Notes: generated from the letters alone by a model not told the origin. A stretch of DNA of 22,652 nt from JBDHRG01 sp039807445 (GCA_039807445.1 JBDHRG010000041.1:1-22652), one strand, 5' to 3'; counted from the stretch's first letter, positions 8,391-16,575 are shown. Numbers and translations are program-made.

Positions 8391-9490
8391 AGACCTTCCA
8401 CCTGCCCGACCTGGGCGAAGGCCTGATGGAGGCCGAGATCGTCGAGTGGCACGTCGCGGTCGGCGACGAGGTCAAGGCCGACCAGCCGCTGGTGTCGGTC
8501 GAGACCGCCAAGGCGATCGTCGAGGTGCCCTCGCCGCGCGCCGGGCGCATCGTCGCGCTGTACGGCGCGCCCGGCGACGTGATCCATACCCACGATCCGC
8601 TGGTCGAGTTCGAGCAAGGCGGCGAAGATGCCGGCGCCATCGTCGGCGAGCTCGGCAAGCGCGCGGTTGCGGTCGCCGAGCGCCCGCTCGAGCTCGGCCG
8701 CGCCGCCGGCACCGTCGGCATCAAGGCCACGCCGGCGGTGCGCGCGCTCGCCGCGCGGCTGGACGTGGACCTCGGGGCGGTAACGCCGAGCGGCCCCGAC
8801 GGACTGATCACCGCCGCCGACGTGCAGCGCGCCGCCAAGGTGCTGGCCGAAGCCGGGCCGCTCGAGCCGCTGCGCGGACCGCGCCGCGCGATGGCGCGCG
8901 CGATGGCGCAGGCGCACGCCGAGGTGGTGCCGGTCACCGTCACTGACGAGGCCGACGTCGAGGGCTGGCCCGCCGGCACCGATATCACGCTGCGGCTGCT
9001 GCGCGCGATCGTCGCCGGGGTGCGGGCCGAGCCGGGCCTGAACGCCTGGTTCGACAGCCATGCGCTCGGCCGCCGGGTGCTCGCCAGGATCGACGTCGGC
9101 ATCGCGGTCGACACCCCCGAAGGGCTGTTCGTGCCGGTGATGCGCAACGTCGCCGAGCGTTCGTCCGAGAGCCTGCGCGCCGGGCTCGAGGCGCTGAAAG
9201 CCGCGGTGAAAAGCCGCCAGATCCCGCCCGAGGAGCTGCGCGGCTGCACGATCACGCTGTCGAACTTCGGCATGATCGCCGGGCGCTTCGCCACGCCCGT
9301 GGTGCTGCCGCCGACGGTCGCGATCCTCGGCGCCGGGCGCATCCGCGCGCAGGTGGTCGCCGCCAGCGGCGCCGCGGCGGTGCACCGCGTGCTGCCGCTC
9401 AGCCTGACCTTCGACCACCGCGCCGCCACCGGCGGCGAAGCCGGGCGCTTCCTGGCCGCGGCGATCGCGGACCTCGAACTCGGGCAATGA
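8387..9490 (+). CDS. pdhC: Dihydrolipoamide acyltransferase (E2) with altered HxxxDG motif
   Basis: E2 core that takes the acyl group from E1 and passes it to CoA. The 367 residues contain one lipoyl domain (1-75, lipoylated Lys42 in VETAKAIVEVPSP), a peripheral subunit-binding domain at about 113-148 (KATPAVRALAARLDVDL ... GLITAADV) and a catalytic acyltransferase domain from about 155. Near the C-terminus the usual HRxxDG reads HRAATG (His344, Thr348): the catalytic histidine is kept but the aspartate is a threonine. Single-lipoyl E2s of this length are common in such three-gene operons. No E3 dihydrolipoamide dehydrogenase gene follows, so that subunit must come from elsewhere. The gene converges with rdgC. 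Confidence 0.93.
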   Translation: MKTFHLPDLGEGLMEAEIVEWHVAVGDEVKADQPLVSVETAKAIVEVPSPRAGRIVALYGAPGDVIHTHDPLVEFEQGGEDAGAIVGELGKRAVAVAERPLELGRAAGTVGIKATPAVRALAARLDVDLGAVTPSGPDGLITAADVQRAAKVLAEAGPLEPLRGPRRAMARAMAQAHAEVVPVTVTDEADVEGWPAGTDITLRLLRAIVAGVRAEPGLNAWFDSHALGRRVLARIDVGIAVDTPEGLFVPVMRNVAERSSESLRAGLEALKAAVKSRQIPPEELRGCTITLSNFGMIAGRFATPVVLPPTVAILGAGRIRAQVVAASGAAAVHRVLPLSLTFDHRAATGGEAGRFLAAAIADLELGQ

Positions 9491-9493
9491 AGG

Positions 9494-9546
9494 ATGGGTG
9501 ATCAGGGCCCGGCGATAGGCAGGTTTCCCCGTTCCTGATCGCCCAT
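9494..9546. terminator. Inverted repeat between E2 gene and rdgC, likely bidirectional terminator
   Basis: ATGGGTGATCAGG (9494-9506) and CCTGATCGCCCAT (9534-9546) form a 13-bp stem with one G-T pair around a 27-nt loop, filling the gap between two convergent genes. No long U-tract follows. Both arms read in 7-bp words similar to the two arrays around mtnBD (see 19544 and 20881), so this may be a decayed member of the same repeat family reused as a transcription stop. Confidence 0.5.
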
Positions 9547-9556
9547 TCTGCAGCCT

Positions 9557-10477
9557 TCAGGCCGCCTGGGCTTCGCCGCCGAAGGCATCGAGCAGCGCCG
9601 GAAGGAAGCGCTTGAGTTCGCCGTTCATCAGCGCGAAGCGCGCGTCGAACTCGTCGGCGGCATCCTCGGTGTCGGTCGCCGCGAGCTCATCCTGCACCAG
9701 GTCGAGGAAGCGCAGCCGGCGCACCGAGAGGTCGTCGCCGAGCACGCAGCCGACGCGCTCGTCCCAGGCCAGCGCCAGGCGCGTGACCTGCTTGCCGGCG
9801 GCGAGGTGCGTCGCGATCTCTTCGCCGGTCAGGTCCTGACCCTTGCAGCGCACCACGCCGCCCTCGTCACCGGCATCGCGCAGCTCGCACTCGTCTTCGA
9901 GCACGAAGCCCGCCGGCAAGGCCTGGCCTTCGGCTGCCAGCCAGTGCGTCATCACCGCCGCCGGGTTGTCGCTCACGCGCACCGGCGCTATCGGCAGCCC
10001 CCCCACCGCCTTGCGCAGCAGGCTGGTGAAGTCGTCGACCGCGCGGCCCGACGTGCCGTTGACGACCAGCCAGCCGCCCTGCGGATCGAGGTAGGCGTAC
10101 ATCCGCCGGGTGCGGGTAAAGGCGCGCGGCAGCAGCGCCTGCATCACCTCGTCCTTCAGCGCCTCCTTCTCCTTGCGGCGCAGCTTGCGCGCCTCGCGCT
10201 CCTCGATCTCCGCCACGCGCTCGTCGAGCACCTCGCGGATCACCGAGGCCGGCAGCAGCTTGTCCTCGCACTGGAGGCTGATCATCCAGCAGCCGTTGGC
10301 GGCGTGCACGCACGGCGCGTTCTCGTCGCGCCCGAGCGGCGCCACCCAGCCGCGGCTGCCGAGGTCCTGCGCTCCGCAGGGCTTGAACGGCATCCGCGCC
10401 AGCGCGCGCTCGAGCTGCTCCAGGGTCCAGGCGCAGGGTTCGGTGAAGCGGAACAGCGTCAGGCTCTTGAACCACAT
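9557..10477 (-). CDS. rdgC: Recombination-associated protein RdgC
   Basis: Non-specific DNA-binding protein that forms a ring around duplex DNA and restrains RecA, with roles in replication and recombination. The 306 residues begin with the diagnostic MWFKSLTLFRFTEP and continue with LERALARMPFKPCG, GWVAPLG, a lysine/arginine-rich helical stretch (REARKLRRKEKEALKDEV), LPRAFTRTRRMYAYLDP, and a C-terminal ELKRFLPALLDAFGGE. Length and block order match the family found in beta- and gammaproteobacteria. It is a single-gene unit divergent from the phasin gene and convergent with the E2 gene. GGAGA upstream of the ATG is an acceptable ribosome-binding site. Confidence 0.97.
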   Translation of the reverse strand: MWFKSLTLFRFTEPCAWTLEQLERALARMPFKPCGAQDLGSRGWVAPLGRDENAPCVHAANGCWMISLQCEDKLLPASVIREVLDERVAEIEEREARKLRRKEKEALKDEVMQALLPRAFTRTRRMYAYLDPQGGWLVVNGTSGRAVDDFTSLLRKAVGGLPIAPVRVSDNPAAVMTHWLAAEGQALPAGFVLEDECELRDAGDEGGVVRCKGQDLTGEEIATHLAAGKQVTRLALAWDERVGCVLGDDLSVRRLRFLDLVQDELAATDTEDAADEFDARFALMNGELKRFLPALLDAFGGEAQAA

Positions 10478-10634
10478 CGGCTAGGGGTCTCCGGCAAAAG
10501 GCCGGGATTATGCGCCCCCCGGACCGCGGGGCCAAATCGGGCGCGGCATCGCCAAACCGTCACACGCCCCGCACAGGCTCTGCCGGCGCGACCGGTCCGC
10601 GGGGACGGTGCCATGCCATCCCCGAAACCAGGGC

Positions 10635-10675
10635 TTGCGGCATCGCCACATTGGTCATACCATGTTGCCCCGCAG
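10635..10675 (+). promoter_or_regulatory. Candidate phasin promoter with possible PhaR operator
   Basis: TTGCGG (10635-10640) and TACCAT (10658-10663) are spaced by 17 nt, a plausible sigma-70 promoter for the phasin gene. Just downstream, TTGC-CCC-GCAG (10665-10675) differs at one base from the CTGC-N3/4-GCAG site known for the PHB-responsive repressor PhaR of Paracoccus. A repressor site overlapping the start of transcription would fit phasin control by stored polymer. The rest of 10478-10634 (rdgC upstream side) shows nothing clear. Confidence 0.3.
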
Positions 10676-10717
10676 CAAAACTGCACCCCACCACTCGTTC
10701 CGAATGAGGACATGGAC

Positions 10718-11098
10718 ATGTACGACGCGCTGAACAACCTGATGGAACAGTCGAAGTCGCTGATCGCCCCGGCGGTCAAGGCGAACAAGCTCGCCGTCAA
10801 CAATCTCGAGAAGCTGACGCAGTTCCAGCTCACCGCGCTGCGAGGCTACGTCGACCTGGGGCTGGCGCGGCTGAAGGCCGCCAGCGAAGTCGACGACCTC
10901 AAGGGCCTGCAGGCGTTCTACGCCGGCCAGGTCGACGCGCTGAGCACGCTGCGCCAGAAGATGTTCGACGACGCCAAGGCGCTGACCGAACTCGGCACCG
11001 GCTTCAAGGCCGAGTTCGACAAGCTGGCCGAGGAAGCCGCGAGCGAGCTGCCGAAGGCCATGCAGGCGATCACCGCGACCGGCCTCAAGGCCGCCTGA
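10718..11098 (+). CDS. phaP: Phasin family protein
   Basis: Small amphipathic helical protein that coats polyhydroxyalkanoate granules. The 126 residues show the phasin pattern: LNNLMEQSKSLIAPAVKANKLAVNNLEKLTQFQ, then LRGYVDLGLARLKAASEVDDLKGLQAFYAGQ and a long helical C-terminus ending MQAITATGLKAA. It is almost free of cysteine, tryptophan and proline. The ATG at 10718 is chosen because GAGGA lies 7 nt upstream; the ATG at 10712 would be only 1 nt from it. It is monocistronic, with its own promoter candidate and a strong terminator. No phaC or phaA gene is nearby, so PHA synthesis must be encoded elsewhere. Confidence 0.92.
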   Translation: MYDALNNLMEQSKSLIAPAVKANKLAVNNLEKLTQFQLTALRGYVDLGLARLKAASEVDDLKGLQAFYAGQVDALSTLRQKMFDDAKALTELGTGFKAEFDKLAEEAASELPKAMQAITATGLKAA

Positions 11099-11122
11099 CG
11101 ATCGCCCGGGCTCGGAGCCCCG

Positions 11123-11154
11123 AAACCGCCGCGACGAGCTCGCGGCGGTTTTTT
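11123..11154 (+). terminator. Intrinsic terminator of the phasin gene
   Basis: A 12-bp stem (AAACCGCCGCGA pairing with TCGCGGCGGTTT) with loop CGAGC runs straight into six T residues, starting 25 nt past the phasin stop. This is the clearest rho-independent terminator in the window. Confidence 0.93.
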
Positions 11155-11304
11155 CATGCCCGCCGCACGGGCATCCCGTCGAGCGCCCTCCCCCTCTTGA
11201 ACTCGGCCGGGCGCCGGTCGAGCGCCACGCGCGTCCTCGGCGCCGGTCGACGACAGCGGACCTCGGCGTCGTTTTCTTCGCGGCGGGGGCGCCGGTCTCG
11301 CGGA

Positions 11305-13023
11305 TCAAGCCCGATGCCGTGCCCCCTGCGCACGCAGGCGCTCGATCGCCTCGCGCTCGGTGCGGGAAAACGCCTCGCCTCCCCACTCCTCGGGCAGACC
11401 GGCGCGCTCGAGCCGCTCCCAGACATGGCGCTTCAGGCCGGTCAGATGCAGCTCCGCCCCGTGGCCGACGAGCAGACGGCGCAGCCCGCGCAGTGTCTCG
11501 ATGCCGGTGGCATCGAGGTCGTTGACCGCGGTCGCAGTGATCAGCACCGTGCGCAGTTCCGGGCGCAGCCGGTCGAGGATGAAACGCTCGAGCAGCGGCG
11601 CGGTGACATAGTTGATCGAGGCATCGATGCGCACCGCGAGCACGCCGGGCGCCAGCGGCGGCAGCTCGTAGTGCGCACGGTCGCGCAGCGTGCCGCTCGG
11701 CGGGTGCTCGGCCACCTCGAGCAGGCGCGGGTGCGCGCGACGGTACAGGTAGCACACCGTGCTGGCGAAGAAGCCGACGAACACGCCCCAGTGCAGATAG
11801 GGCACTGCGAGCAGCGTGCCGGCGAAGGTCACGGCCGCGACCGCGCCGTCGTCGCGCGAATAGCGCCACAGCCGGCGGAACACGCCGAGGTCGATCAGGC
11901 CCAGCACCGGCACGACGATGGTCGCGGCCAGCACCGCGCGCGGCAGCGGCGCGAGCAGCTCGGTAAACCACAGCAGGCAGGCGGCGACGCACAGCGAGGC
12001 GAACACGCCCGACCAGGCGCTGCGCGCACCGGCATACAGGTTCAGCGCCGAGCGCGAGAATGAGCCGCTGACCGGGAAGGCGCCGCAGGCGCCGCTGGCG
12101 AGCTTGGCCATCCCCTGGCCGATCAGCTCCTGGTTCTCGTCCCAGCGCTCGCCGCGCTTGCGCGCCAGCGTGCGGGCGCTCGACATCGCTTCGGTGAAAC
12201 TCACCAGCGCGACGATCAGCGCCGCCGGCAGCAGCGCACGGTGCTCGGCAAAGCCGATCGCACTTGGCCAGGCGGGCGACGGCAACCCGCCGGGCACGGC
12301 GCCGACCACCGCCCCGCCGGCCGGCGCGTAGCCGAGCAGCGCGCTCGCGGCGATGCCGAGCACGCACGCGTAGAGCACGCCGGGGTGGCGCGGCAGCCAG
12401 CGGCGTAGCGCCAGCAGCAGCCCGCAGGCCGTCAGGCCGAAGCCGGCCGTCGCCAGCGTCAACTCGGGCGCTGCCTGCCAGTGCGCCAGCGCGCGCGCGA
12501 GCCACTCGCCGTCGAGATCGGCCGGTAGCCCGAGCAGCGCCGGCAGCTGCGCGCCGATGATGATCAGCGCCGCGGCGTTGACGAAGCCGGCGACCACCGG
12601 CTGCGAGACGAAGTTGGCGAGGATGCCGAGCCGCGCCACGCCGAGCGCGAGCTGGATCAGCCCCGCGTACAGCGCCAGCCAGACCGCGAGCGCGACCCAG
12701 TGCGCACTGCCGGGGCTGGCGAAGGGCTGCAGCGCGCCGTAGGTCAACAGGCTGGTCAGCGCCACCGGCCCGGCGGCCAGCAGCGGCGACGAGCCCCACA
12801 GCGCGCCGACCACCCCCGGCAGCAGCGCCGCGTACAGCCCGCTCGCCGGCGGCATGCCGGCGAGCGTGGCGTAGGCGAGCGCCTGCGGGATCAGCACCAG
12901 CCCGACGCTCACACCGGCCCAGGCGTCGGCGCGCAGCACGCGCCAGCTCGGGTGCGGCCAGGCCAGGAAGGGGAACAGGCGGCGCCAGCGCAGCGGGGGT
13001 AGCCTCGGTCGATCAGGCCGCAT
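11305..13023 (-). CDS. SulP-family anion (sulfate) transporter with STAS domain
   Basis: Inner-membrane protein of 572 residues. The SulP signature LIPQALAYATLAGMPPASGL sits in the first third, followed by about ten to twelve hydrophobic segments (for example VALAVWLALYAGLIQLALGV and ALIVALVSFTEAMSSARTLA). A cytoplasmic STAS domain follows (VLAVRIDASINYVTAPLLER, with NDLDATGIETLRGL carrying the usual nucleotide-loop pattern). Family substrates include sulfate, bicarbonate and C4-dicarboxylates; beside a choline sulfatase, sulfate or choline-O-sulfate is the likely cargo. The ATG at 13023 lies 11 nt inside the end of the sulfatase gene and lacks its own Shine-Dalgarno, suggesting translational coupling; an ATG at 13074 would overlap more. 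Confidence 0.92.
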   Translation of the reverse strand: MRPDRPRLPPLRWRRLFPFLAWPHPSWRVLRADAWAGVSVGLVLIPQALAYATLAGMPPASGLYAALLPGVVGALWGSSPLLAAGPVALTSLLTYGALQPFASPGSAHWVALAVWLALYAGLIQLALGVARLGILANFVSQPVVAGFVNAAALIIIGAQLPALLGLPADLDGEWLARALAHWQAAPELTLATAGFGLTACGLLLALRRWLPRHPGVLYACVLGIAASALLGYAPAGGAVVGAVPGGLPSPAWPSAIGFAEHRALLPAALIVALVSFTEAMSSARTLARKRGERWDENQELIGQGMAKLASGACGAFPVSGSFSRSALNLYAGARSAWSGVFASLCVAACLLWFTELLAPLPRAVLAATIVVPVLGLIDLGVFRRLWRYSRDDGAVAAVTFAGTLLAVPYLHWGVFVGFFASTVCYLYRRAHPRLLEVAEHPPSGTLRDRAHYELPPLAPGVLAVRIDASINYVTAPLLERFILDRLRPELRTVLITATAVNDLDATGIETLRGLRRLLVGHGAELHLTGLKRHVWERLERAGLPEEWGGEAFSRTEREAIERLRAQGARHRA

Positions 13024-14578
13024 CCGGCGCTGGTGCCGCGGTGCGTGGCAGGCGTGCCTGGCGCTCGATGTCACCGAGCGTCGCCGACTCGTTGCGCACG
13101 TAGCGGCCGGCCTCGTTCAGCCGCGGCGCGAAGTCCCAGGCGTTGGAGCGCCCCCGCAGCAGGGCCTCGCCGACCAGCCGGCGGCGCTTCTGACTCAGGA
13201 TCACGTGCTCGGTCAGCGCGGCACGCTCGGCGGCGCTCCAGCGCGCCTCGAGCAGCGCCGCCATCTGCCGCTCGAGCGCGCGAAAATCGCCCTGCCCGGC
13301 GAGGTTGTGCAGCTCCTGCGGATCGGCCTCGAGGTCGTAGAGCTGAGCCGGATCCTCGGCGCAGTACACGTACTTGTAGCGGCCGTGACGGACCATCAGC
13401 AACGGCGAGATCGAGCCCTCGGCGAGGTATTCGCCATACACCGTGTCGTCGCCCCACGCTGACGCGTCGCCTTCGAGCAGCGGCAGCAGGCTGCGGCCGT
13501 CGAGGGGTTCGACCGGCGCGAGGCCGCCGCCGGCGAGCTCGATCAGCGTCGGCAGCAGGTCGAGGTGCGAGACGTGGCGCGCGACGCGGCGCGGCGCGAA
13601 GCGCCCCGGCGCGTAGACGATCAGCGGCACGCGCACCGACCACTCGAAGAAGCTCATCTTGTACCACATGCCGCGCTCGCCGAGCATGTCGCCGTGGTCG
13701 CCGGTGAAGACCACCAGCGTATCGTCGCTCAGCCCCGTGGCCTCGAGCGCCCGCAGCAGCTCGCCGACCCTGTCGTCGACATAGCTGATCGCGCCGTAGT
13801 AGGCATGGCGTGCGTTGCGGATGTGCTCGTCGGTGATCCGGTAATCACCCATTTTGTAATTGTCGTACAGGCGGCGGCTGTGCGGATCGCGCTCGGCGTA
13901 CGGGATCGCCGGTACCGAAGGCAGGTCGATCGCGACGTGATCGTAGCGGCCCCAGTATTCGGGCGTGATGTTGTACGGATCGTGCGGGTGCGTGAACGAC
14001 ACCAGGTGGAAGAACGGCCGCTCGTCGGCGCTGCGCGCCAGATCGTAGAGCTTGCGCACCGACTGGTAGGCGGTCTCGTCGTCGAAGTCGATCTGCAGGT
14101 CGCGCCGGCACGGACCGGCCTCGACGACGCTCAGCAGGTTGTGGTGCCAGGACAGCGCCTCGTCGGGCGTTTCCCAGCTCGGGGTCCAGCCGAAATCGGC
14201 CGGATAGATGTCCGAGGTCAGCCGCTCCTCGGCGCCGTGCAACTGATCCGGGCCGATGAAGTGGTGCTTGCCGCTGAGGCTGGTCTGGTAGCCCAGCGCC
14301 CGCAGATAGTGCAGGAAGGTCGGGACCGAAGCCGGAAACTCGGCGGCGTTGTCGTAGGCGCCGATGCGCGAGGGCAACTGGCCGGCGAACATCGAGAAGC
14401 GCGCCGGTGCACACAGCGGCGAGGCGCAGTAGGCGCTGTCGAATACCACGCCGGCCTCGGCCAGGGCCTGGAGCTTGGGCGCCTTGACCACGGGATGGCC
14501 GTACACCGGCAGCGCCGGTGCCGCCATCTGGTCGGCCATGATCAACAGGATGTTGGGCCGCTTCGTCGCTCGGCTCAT
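13013..14578 (-). CDS. betC: Choline sulfatase
   Basis: Hydrolyses choline-O-sulfate to choline and sulfate, supplying the osmoprotectant precursor plus sulfur or carbon. The 521 residues begin with the sulfatase metal-site strand RPNILLIMADQMA. The active-site motif CAPAR gives Cys56, the residue converted to formylglycine. Choline-sulfatase-specific blocks include YCASPLCAPAR, LSGKHHFIGPDQLHG, EERLTSDIYPADFGWTP and FTGDHGDMLGERGMWYKMSF. Length matches BetC (about 505-520). A strong AGGAGAG lies upstream of the ATG. It is cotranscribed with the SulP gene and divergent from a LysR gene; the intergenic region holds the 41-bp operator-like element. The formylglycine-generating enzyme is not in the window. 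Confidence 0.95.
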   Translation of the reverse strand: MSRATKRPNILLIMADQMAAPALPVYGHPVVKAPKLQALAEAGVVFDSAYCASPLCAPARFSMFAGQLPSRIGAYDNAAEFPASVPTFLHYLRALGYQTSLSGKHHFIGPDQLHGAEERLTSDIYPADFGWTPSWETPDEALSWHHNLLSVVEAGPCRRDLQIDFDDETAYQSVRKLYDLARSADERPFFHLVSFTHPHDPYNITPEYWGRYDHVAIDLPSVPAIPYAERDPHSRRLYDNYKMGDYRITDEHIRNARHAYYGAISYVDDRVGELLRALEATGLSDDTLVVFTGDHGDMLGERGMWYKMSFFEWSVRVPLIVYAPGRFAPRRVARHVSHLDLLPTLIELAGGGLAPVEPLDGRSLLPLLEGDASAWGDDTVYGEYLAEGSISPLLMVRHGRYKYVYCAEDPAQLYDLEADPQELHNLAGQGDFRALERQMAALLEARWSAAERAALTEHVILSQKRRRLVGEALLRGRSNAWDFAPRLNEAGRYVRNESATLGDIERQARLPRTAAPAPDAA

Positions 14579-14640
14579 GGGGCTCTCCTCGCTTGTCCGG
14601 TCCACCCGGTCGGGCACCGCACCACGCGGTGTCGCCGCGA

Positions 14641-14706
14641 ACTTTGCGATGCGCACCGCCCGCGGGGAAGCGATATTTTTCGGCCTCCGATATCGTGTTT
14701 TTCGAT
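14641..14706 (-). promoter_or_regulatory. betC promoter with 41-bp bipartite LysR operator (copy A)
   Basis: 14666-14706 contains GGAAGCGATATTTTTCGG (14666-14683), a 9-nt variable spacer, then TCGTGTTTTTCGAT (14693-14706). The same layout occurs before choX at 16714-16754: block 1 is identical over 18 nt and block 2 matches at 12 of 14. Inside this copy CGATAT (14671-14676) and ATATCG (14690-14695) form an inverted repeat. Reading toward betC, 19 nt separate the element from a -10-like CAAAGT (complement of 14641-14646). The element ends only 20 nt before the lysR ATG, so it could also serve autoregulation. Confidence 0.75.
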
Positions 14707-14726
14707 CATCAACGCCGTGCCCAGCG

Positions 14727-15599
14727 ATGAACACCGACCACATCAAGACCTTCCTCGAAGTCGCGGCGACCGGGAACTTCCTGCGCGCTGCCGAGCGGCT
14801 CAACGTCACGCAGTCGACCGTCAGCGCCCGCATCAAGGCGCTCGAGGACCAGCTCAGGCAGCCCCTGTTCACGCGCGGACGCAGCGGCGTCGAGCTGACC
14901 GCCGCCGGGCAGCAGTTCCTGCGCCACGCGCTGACCGTGGTCCGGGCCTGGGAGCAGGCCCGGCAGGAGCTCGCACTGCCCAAGGGGCTGAGCGCGGTGT
15001 TCGGCCTGGGCGCGCAGTTCAGCCTGTGGCAGCGGCTGGCGGTCGCCTGGGCCTCGTGGATGCGCGCCCGTGCGCCCGCGGTCGCGCTGCGGCTCGAAGC
15101 CGACTATTCGGACAGCCTGATGCAGCAGCTCGCCAACGGCCTGCTCGACCTGTGCGTGATGTACGTGCCGCGCCACATGCCCGGCCTGCGCATCGACAAG
15201 CTGTTCGAGGAGAAGCTGGTGCTGGTCCACAGCGCACCGCCGGAAGCCGGACGCGACTGGCGCGACGACTACGTGTTCGTGCACTGGGGCGCCGATTTCT
15301 GCGAGGCCCACAGCAAGGCCTTTCCCGAGCTCGGACCGACCGCGGTCTCGGTCGGCCTCGGCCTCGTCGGGCTGCAGTTCATCCTGGAGAACGGCGGGGC
15401 GGGCTACTTCCCGCTGCCGATGGTGCAGCCGCTGATCGGCGCAGCGAAGCTGTTCCGGGTCGCCGACAGCCCGGTGTTCTCTCGGCCCGCGTACCTGGTC
15501 TACTCGGAGAAGCCGGCCGACGAGGCGCTGCTCGAGCTTGCGATCGAGGGGCTGCGGCGGGTCGCGGCGGCTGACGCCGAAGACGGGCCCGCCGGATGA
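14727..15599 (+). CDS. LysR-family regulator of the choline-O-sulfate genes
   Basis: The 290-residue protein has an N-terminal winged helix-turn-helix (MNTDHIKTFLEVAATGNFLR, then AAERLNVTQSTVSARIKALE at residues 21-40, and LFTRGRSGVELTAAGQQFL), a linker helix, and an effector domain (FGLGAQFSLWQRL, GLLDLCVMYVPRHMPGL, GLQFILENGGAGYFP). The HTH resembles the HdfR/YfeR-like branch, not the GcvA-like regulators often paired with choline sulfatase. It is divergent from betC and converges on choX. Control of both through the repeated 41-bp element is inferred from position and sequence. The ligand could be choline, choline-O-sulfate or a derivative. Confidence 0.92.
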   Translation: MNTDHIKTFLEVAATGNFLRAAERLNVTQSTVSARIKALEDQLRQPLFTRGRSGVELTAAGQQFLRHALTVVRAWEQARQELALPKGLSAVFGLGAQFSLWQRLAVAWASWMRARAPAVALRLEADYSDSLMQQLANGLLDLCVMYVPRHMPGLRIDKLFEEKLVLVHSAPPEAGRDWRDDYVFVHWGADFCEAHSKAFPELGPTAVSVGLGLVGLQFILENGGAGYFPLPMVQPLIGAAKLFRVADSPVFSRPAYLVYSEKPADEALLELAIEGLRRVAAADAEDGPAG

Positions 15600-15642
15600 C
15601 CGCTGCCGAGCGCACCGTCGCCCTCGTCCGTCAGGGACCGCG

Positions 15643-16575
15643 TCACAGCGCCTTGAGCACCGCGACGCGCCCGTCGGCGCCATCCAGCGTCGTGACGCCC
15701 TCGAGCCAGCGGTCGAGCACCTCGGGATGCGCCTTGAGCCAGTCCGCCGCCGCCTTCTCGGCGCCGACCCCGCGCTCCATCGTCGTCATGATCTCGTTCT
15801 CCATCGCCAGCGAAAACGTCAGGTTGCGGAAGAAGCGCGCCAGGTTCGGGCACTGCTGCAGATAGCCCTTGCGCACCACGGTATTGACGGTCGCACCGCC
15901 GTAGTTGGCGCCGAACCAGCGATCCCCGCCGCTCAGGTAGACCAGGTCGAAGCGGGTGTTCATCGGATGCGGTTCCCAGCCGATGAACACGATCCAGTCC
16001 TTGCGCCTGAGCGCCCGCTCGACCTGGGCGAGCATGCCCGCCTCGCTCGAGACGACCACCTGGAAGCCGTCCAGCCCGGTGTCCTTGATCATGTCCTGCA
16101 CGTGGCGGTTGGCGTCGCTGCCGGACTCGATGCCGTAGATCTTCCCGCCGAGCTTGTCCCTGAACTTGCCGAGCTCGGCGTAGTCGCGCAGCCCGCCCTC
16201 GGCCACGTAGCGCGGCACCGCCAGCGTGAACTTCGCCCCCTCGAGGTTGGTGTGCACGGTCTCGATCGAGCCCTCGTCGAGCAGCGGCCTGATCGTGCTC
16301 TCTTGCGCGGGCATCCAGTTGCCGAGGAACACATCGACATCCTTCTTCTTCAGACCGAGCAGCGTGATCGGCACCGACGACAACTGCGACCGGGGCTCGT
16401 AGCCGAGTCCCCGGAGAACGTTCGATGCGGCCGCCGTAGTGGCCAGGATGTCGGCCCAGCCGACGGTGCCGAAACGGACCGCCTTGCACGAGGCGGGATC
16501 GGCGGCGTGCGCCGACGCCGCGGCGAGCAGGGCGGCGCCCGCGAGCAGGCCCTTCGTGATCGATGCGCGGACCAT
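15643..16575 (-). CDS. choX: Periplasmic choline-binding protein of an ABC transporter
   Basis: High-affinity substrate-binding protein for choline uptake. The 310 residues start with a signal peptide (MVRASITKGLLAGAALLAAA, cleavage probably after SAHA at residue 24). Residues matching the ChoX aromatic box are Trp40 and Asp42 (VGWADI), Trp87 (GNWMPA), Tyr123 (PRYVAEGGL) and Trp200 (GWEPHPMN), which would hold the trimethylammonium group by cation-pi contacts. Mature length fits the family. The ribosome-binding site is a very strong GGAGGAG. No permease or ATPase gene adjoins it, so it must work with a transporter encoded elsewhere. It is convergent with the LysR gene and has its own upstream copy of the 41-bp element. 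Confidence 0.92.
   Translation of the reverse strand: MVRASITKGLLAGAALLAAASAHAADPASCKAVRFGTVGWADILATTAAASNVLRGLGYEPRSQLSSVPITLLGLKKKDVDVFLGNWMPAQESTIRPLLDEGSIETVHTNLEGAKFTLAVPRYVAEGGLRDYAELGKFRDKLGGKIYGIESGSDANRHVQDMIKDTGLDGFQVVVSSEAGMLAQVERALRRKDWIVFIGWEPHPMNTRFDLVYLSGGDRWFGANYGGATVNTVVRKGYLQQCPNLARFFRNLTFSLAMENEIMTTMERGVGAEKAAADWLKAHPEVLDRWLEGVTTLDGADGRVAVLKAL

Noticed and set aside
11155..11304. Small coding region between the phasin terminator and the SulP stop
   Set aside because: Only short arginine- and proline-rich frames are present, typical of non-coding GC-rich DNA; nothing recognisable was found.
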